64,000 nt of DNA from Sweltsa coloradensis (taxonomy: Eukaryota > Arthropoda > Insecta > Plecoptera > Chloroperlidae): positions 620,001 through 684,000 of the forward strand of contig JAMZAV010000158.1 in NCBI GenBank assembly GCA_024449915.1, in the 5' to 3' direction. Under the pieces are notes generated by a model. The model worked only from the letters and a program-made list of their open reading frames with translations, did no database searches and was not told the DNA's origin. Each line of letters opens with the position of its first letter. Positions within the stretch are counted from its first letter, which is position 1. A program made the position numbers and the translations under genes. Positions 63,221 through 64,000 of this stretch are shown here, in pieces.

Positions 63221-64000
63221 TTCGCCACAGTCACAGTCGTGGTGACTCCAAGCTACCATCGGCAATATACAAGGAAGTAAAATTAAATAATTTATTGTAA
63301 GTACAATGATTAGAGATGTGAGTAGAAAGCATTTTATATAATCTGTTTAGCACCCCGATTCCCAAATTTAGCAATACGGAGCGTTTTGAAATCTCAAAAT
63401 TAGCTATTTGTAAAAAAAAAAAGAAAAAAGAATTCTCGCTATAGCCTATATACCCTTGACAAGGATGAACGATGATTTAAAACCACTAAATACAAATTCA
63501 TCACCAATTGTATAAATAAACATAATTTAGACTGAAACACGGCATTTTGAAGCGTTTTTTAAGAATCAGGAATTTACTGATTTAGCATTTCGTAATTCAA
63601 CATATCTGTAATAATGATGAACACAAACACAAACATAGACTGAACTTGTAAATGTTTAACATTATCAATTACGCTTCAACCGACGCTTTGTTATAAACCG
63701 CTATATAAGCAACAGTGTACGAGCAGAAGTGTGAAGGTCAAGCTAGGTTACAGCTAGATATCTGTAGAAAACTACCGTAGTCATAAAATGCACGAGTTTC
63801 GTGTTTATCATGTACGTTTATGCGCAATTATGTTTTAGTACTTGCGTGTAGGCAATTAGGATACAGCTTCACCTGGAGGGTGCTAAGTAATGCCGCATGA
63901 TCGATGACAGGTAGGCAATTGATACATCGCAACTCTTCACAAGGCAATTACACATACTTTAACGACCATGTAAGATATGCATTGCAAGTCATTATGACAT
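63221..64000. other. AT-rich DNA to the window edge, nothing recognised
   Basis: No gene or element was identified. Confidence 0.4.

Overview
The window is nuclear DNA from an animal with large, AT-rich introns, most likely an insect. It is dominated by one identifiable gene on the minus strand, a group D Sox transcription factor (SoxD; relative of vertebrate Sox5/6/13 and Drosophila Sox102F). Seven coding exons between 2544 and 13553 can be joined with GT/AG sites and consistent phases into one 488-residue frame: coiled coil, proline/histidine-rich linker with a PLNLS motif, a complete SOX HMG box split by an intron, and a short C-terminus ending in a stop. A candidate first coding exon (14968-15091) and a 30-bp candidate microexon (48360-48389) lie upstream. 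A hemipteran source is only a guess, from frequent TAGGCCTA octamers and the repeat style.

The rest is intronic or intergenic DNA filled with mobile elements. 3.9-8.9 kb: a nested stack of Helitron-like elements and a hAT MITE with an 8-bp target duplication, all in the intron that splits the HMG box. 17.8-21.3 kb and 25.0-26.6 kb: a second Helitron-like family with internal tandem repeats, carrying a PIF/Harbinger-like MITE and other nested elements. 30.1-32.0 kb: a satellite of about 225-bp units. 35.2-38.4 kb: a 5'-truncated, frame-broken non-LTR retrotransposon on the minus strand. 50.4-51.0 kb: a second hAT MITE. 55.8-59.1 kb: a 148-bp tandem array whose consensus decays into runs of 117 C and 132 T, almost certainly an assembly or base-calling artefact. 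61.5-62.9 kb: two more nested Helitron-like elements.

Other possible coding material is a GC-rich minus-strand segment near 41.45-41.62 kb that reads as the last exon of a GPI-anchored protein. Three short GC-rich segments (33.1, 39.2 and 49.5 kb) look promoter-like. I found no classical tRNA, rRNA, CRISPR array or microbial gene cluster. Most short open frames look like chance or repeat-derived frames.

The most interesting structure is the Helitron-like family: asymmetric terminal repeats, a terminal hairpin ending in CTAG, and insertion without target duplication, shown directly by elements inserted in one another so that paralogous copies give the empty sites.
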